Below, piece by piece: positions 29,515 through 29,968 of a stretch of DNA of 29,968 bases. The position numbers were made by a program, and so were the translations under genes. Each line of letters begins with the position of its first letter. Position 1 is the stretch's first letter. The stretch lies in NCBI GenBank assembly GCA_001275005.1, contig JWZX01001547.1, positions 1-29,968 on the forward strand. The letters run 5' to 3'. A model generated the notes under the pieces. It made no database searches and had not been told where the DNA came from. It saw only the letters and a program-made list of their open reading frames with translations. Origin of the DNA: Chrysochromulina tobinii (Eukaryota > Haptophyta > Prymnesiales > Chrysochromulinaceae).

Positions 29515-29968
29515 ATGAAGCTCACACTCATCGTCTTGGGCATTGTGGCTCACAGCTGCGCGTCGCTGCCGCCGTCGACGCCACCGCCCCCGTCGCCGCC
29601 TCCGCCGTCACCGCCGCCTCCCATGCCACCACCGCCGTCGCCGCCGCCTCCCATGCCACCACCGCCTTCCCCGCCGCCTCCAAGGCCACCACCGCCGACG
29701 CCACCACCGCCGTCGTCACCTCCTAGGCCACCGCCGCCGTCGCTGCCGCCTCCCATGCCACCACCGCCTTCCCCGCCGCCTCCAAGGCCACCACCGCCGA
29801 CGCCACCACCGCCGTCGCCGCCGCCTCCAAGGCCACCACCGCCTAGGCCACCGCCGCCGTCGCCGCCGCCTCCCAGGCCACCACCGCCTTCCCCGCCGCC
29901 TCCAAGGCCACCACCGCCGACGCCACCGCCGCCGTCGCCGCCGCCTCCCACGCCACCGCCGCCGACGC
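29515..29968 (+). CDS. Secreted XPPPP-repeat hydroxyproline-rich glycoprotein (5' part, runs off window)
   Basis: ATG at 29515 opens a frame that stays open to the window end (151 codons). MKLTLIVLGIVAHSCAS is a good signal peptide with cleavage expected after Ala-Ser. It is followed at once by a strict pentapeptide repeat XPPPP with X = Ser, Thr, Arg or Met, with one small irregularity (SSPPR and SLPPP, about residues 67-76). SPPPP is the hallmark of extensins and of algal pherophorin-type wall proteins, where prolines are hydroxylated and O-glycosylated, so a secreted or wall/scale protein is expected. The C-terminal globular domain, which would tell the family, lies outside the window. The Gly-rich frame on the opposite strand is a shadow. 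Confidence 0.8.
   Translation, partial: MKLTLIVLGIVAHSCASLPPSTPPPPSPPPPSPPPPMPPPPSPPPPMPPPPSPPPPRPPPPTPPPPSSPPRPPPPSLPPPMPPPPSPPPPRPPPPTPPPPSPPPPRPPPPRPPPPSPPPPRPPPPSPPPPRPPPPTPPPPSPPPPTPPPPT
29575..29968 (+). repeat. 15-bp minisatellite coding XPPPP
   Basis: A proline-codon array with 15-bp period (for example TCG CCG CCG CCT CCA) and a longer super-period in which S, R and T units recur in order. Continues past the window end. Confidence 0.9.

Noticed and set aside
29550-29951. Minus-strand Gly-rich ORF (133 aa)
   Set aside because: Antisense of the XPPPP repeat; the plus frame has a signal peptide and exact pentapeptide periodicity.

Overview
The window is nuclear DNA of a GC-rich, unicellular eukaryote. 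Genes sit in both orientations, several contain spliceosomal introns, proteins carry long Ala/Gly/Gln/Pro low-complexity stretches, and the families present (polycomb-type RING protein, Golgi glycosyltransferase, IQ/EF-hand/WW scaffold, SPPPP cell-surface protein) are eukaryotic. The base composition, GTGCG-type and GC donors, FkbM-type glycan enzymes and possible ciliary proteins fit a haptophyte-like alga best. That assignment is inference; no marker gene for taxonomy is present.

Layout. 1-265: 3' end of an unrecognised gene. 854-2329 (+): guanine deaminase. 2919-3806 (-): acidic coiled-coil protein, convergent with the deaminase and divergent from 3913-7623 (+), a large type II membrane glycosyltransferase with two GT-A-like regions. 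8101-11657 (+): three-exon RING1-like protein that also carries a RanBP2/NZF zinc finger and a long CAG-encoded polyglutamine tract. 12035-13513 (+): possible CFAP97-like protein. 13872-14510 (+): DUF84/YjjX-type inosine/xanthosine triphosphatase. These two adjacent, unrelated genes share 31 of 33 bases around their start codons. 15214-16215 (+): coiled-coil protein. 17086-18132 (-): helical-repeat protein with a signal sequence and a C-terminal membrane segment. 18383-26353 (+): an eight-exon gene for a 2,323-residue scaffold with SAM-like, IQ, zinc-ligand-like, EF-hand and WW modules. 26627-28885 (+): an FkbM methyltransferase fused to a fucosyltransferase-like domain. 29515 to the end (+): 5' part of a secreted XPPPP-repeat hydroxyproline-rich glycoprotein.

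The most unusual biology is in the introns of the scaffold gene. Most of its seven small introns begin with a near-copy of the sequence that resumes after their acceptor (20-30 nt direct repeats). Three share a 33-nt block around a putative branch point, and four are built from short TGA-rich repeats of about 10 nt. Intron 2 is a head-to-tail array in which the exon-intron junction recurs six times at exactly 73-nt spacing. It therefore holds a series of AG|GT sites spaced like the gene's ordinary 70-104 nt introns, as expected for recent intron birth and multiplication and possibly for stepwise splicing.

The genes do not form one pathway. Two loose themes appear: glycan and cell-surface building (3913-7623, 26627-28885, 29515-end) and coiled-coil or cytoskeletal proteins (12035-13513, 15214-16215, 18383-26353). 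Purine metabolism is represented by the deaminase and the YjjX-like NTPase. All splice structures are read from sequence and consistent reading frame only; there are no transcript data.
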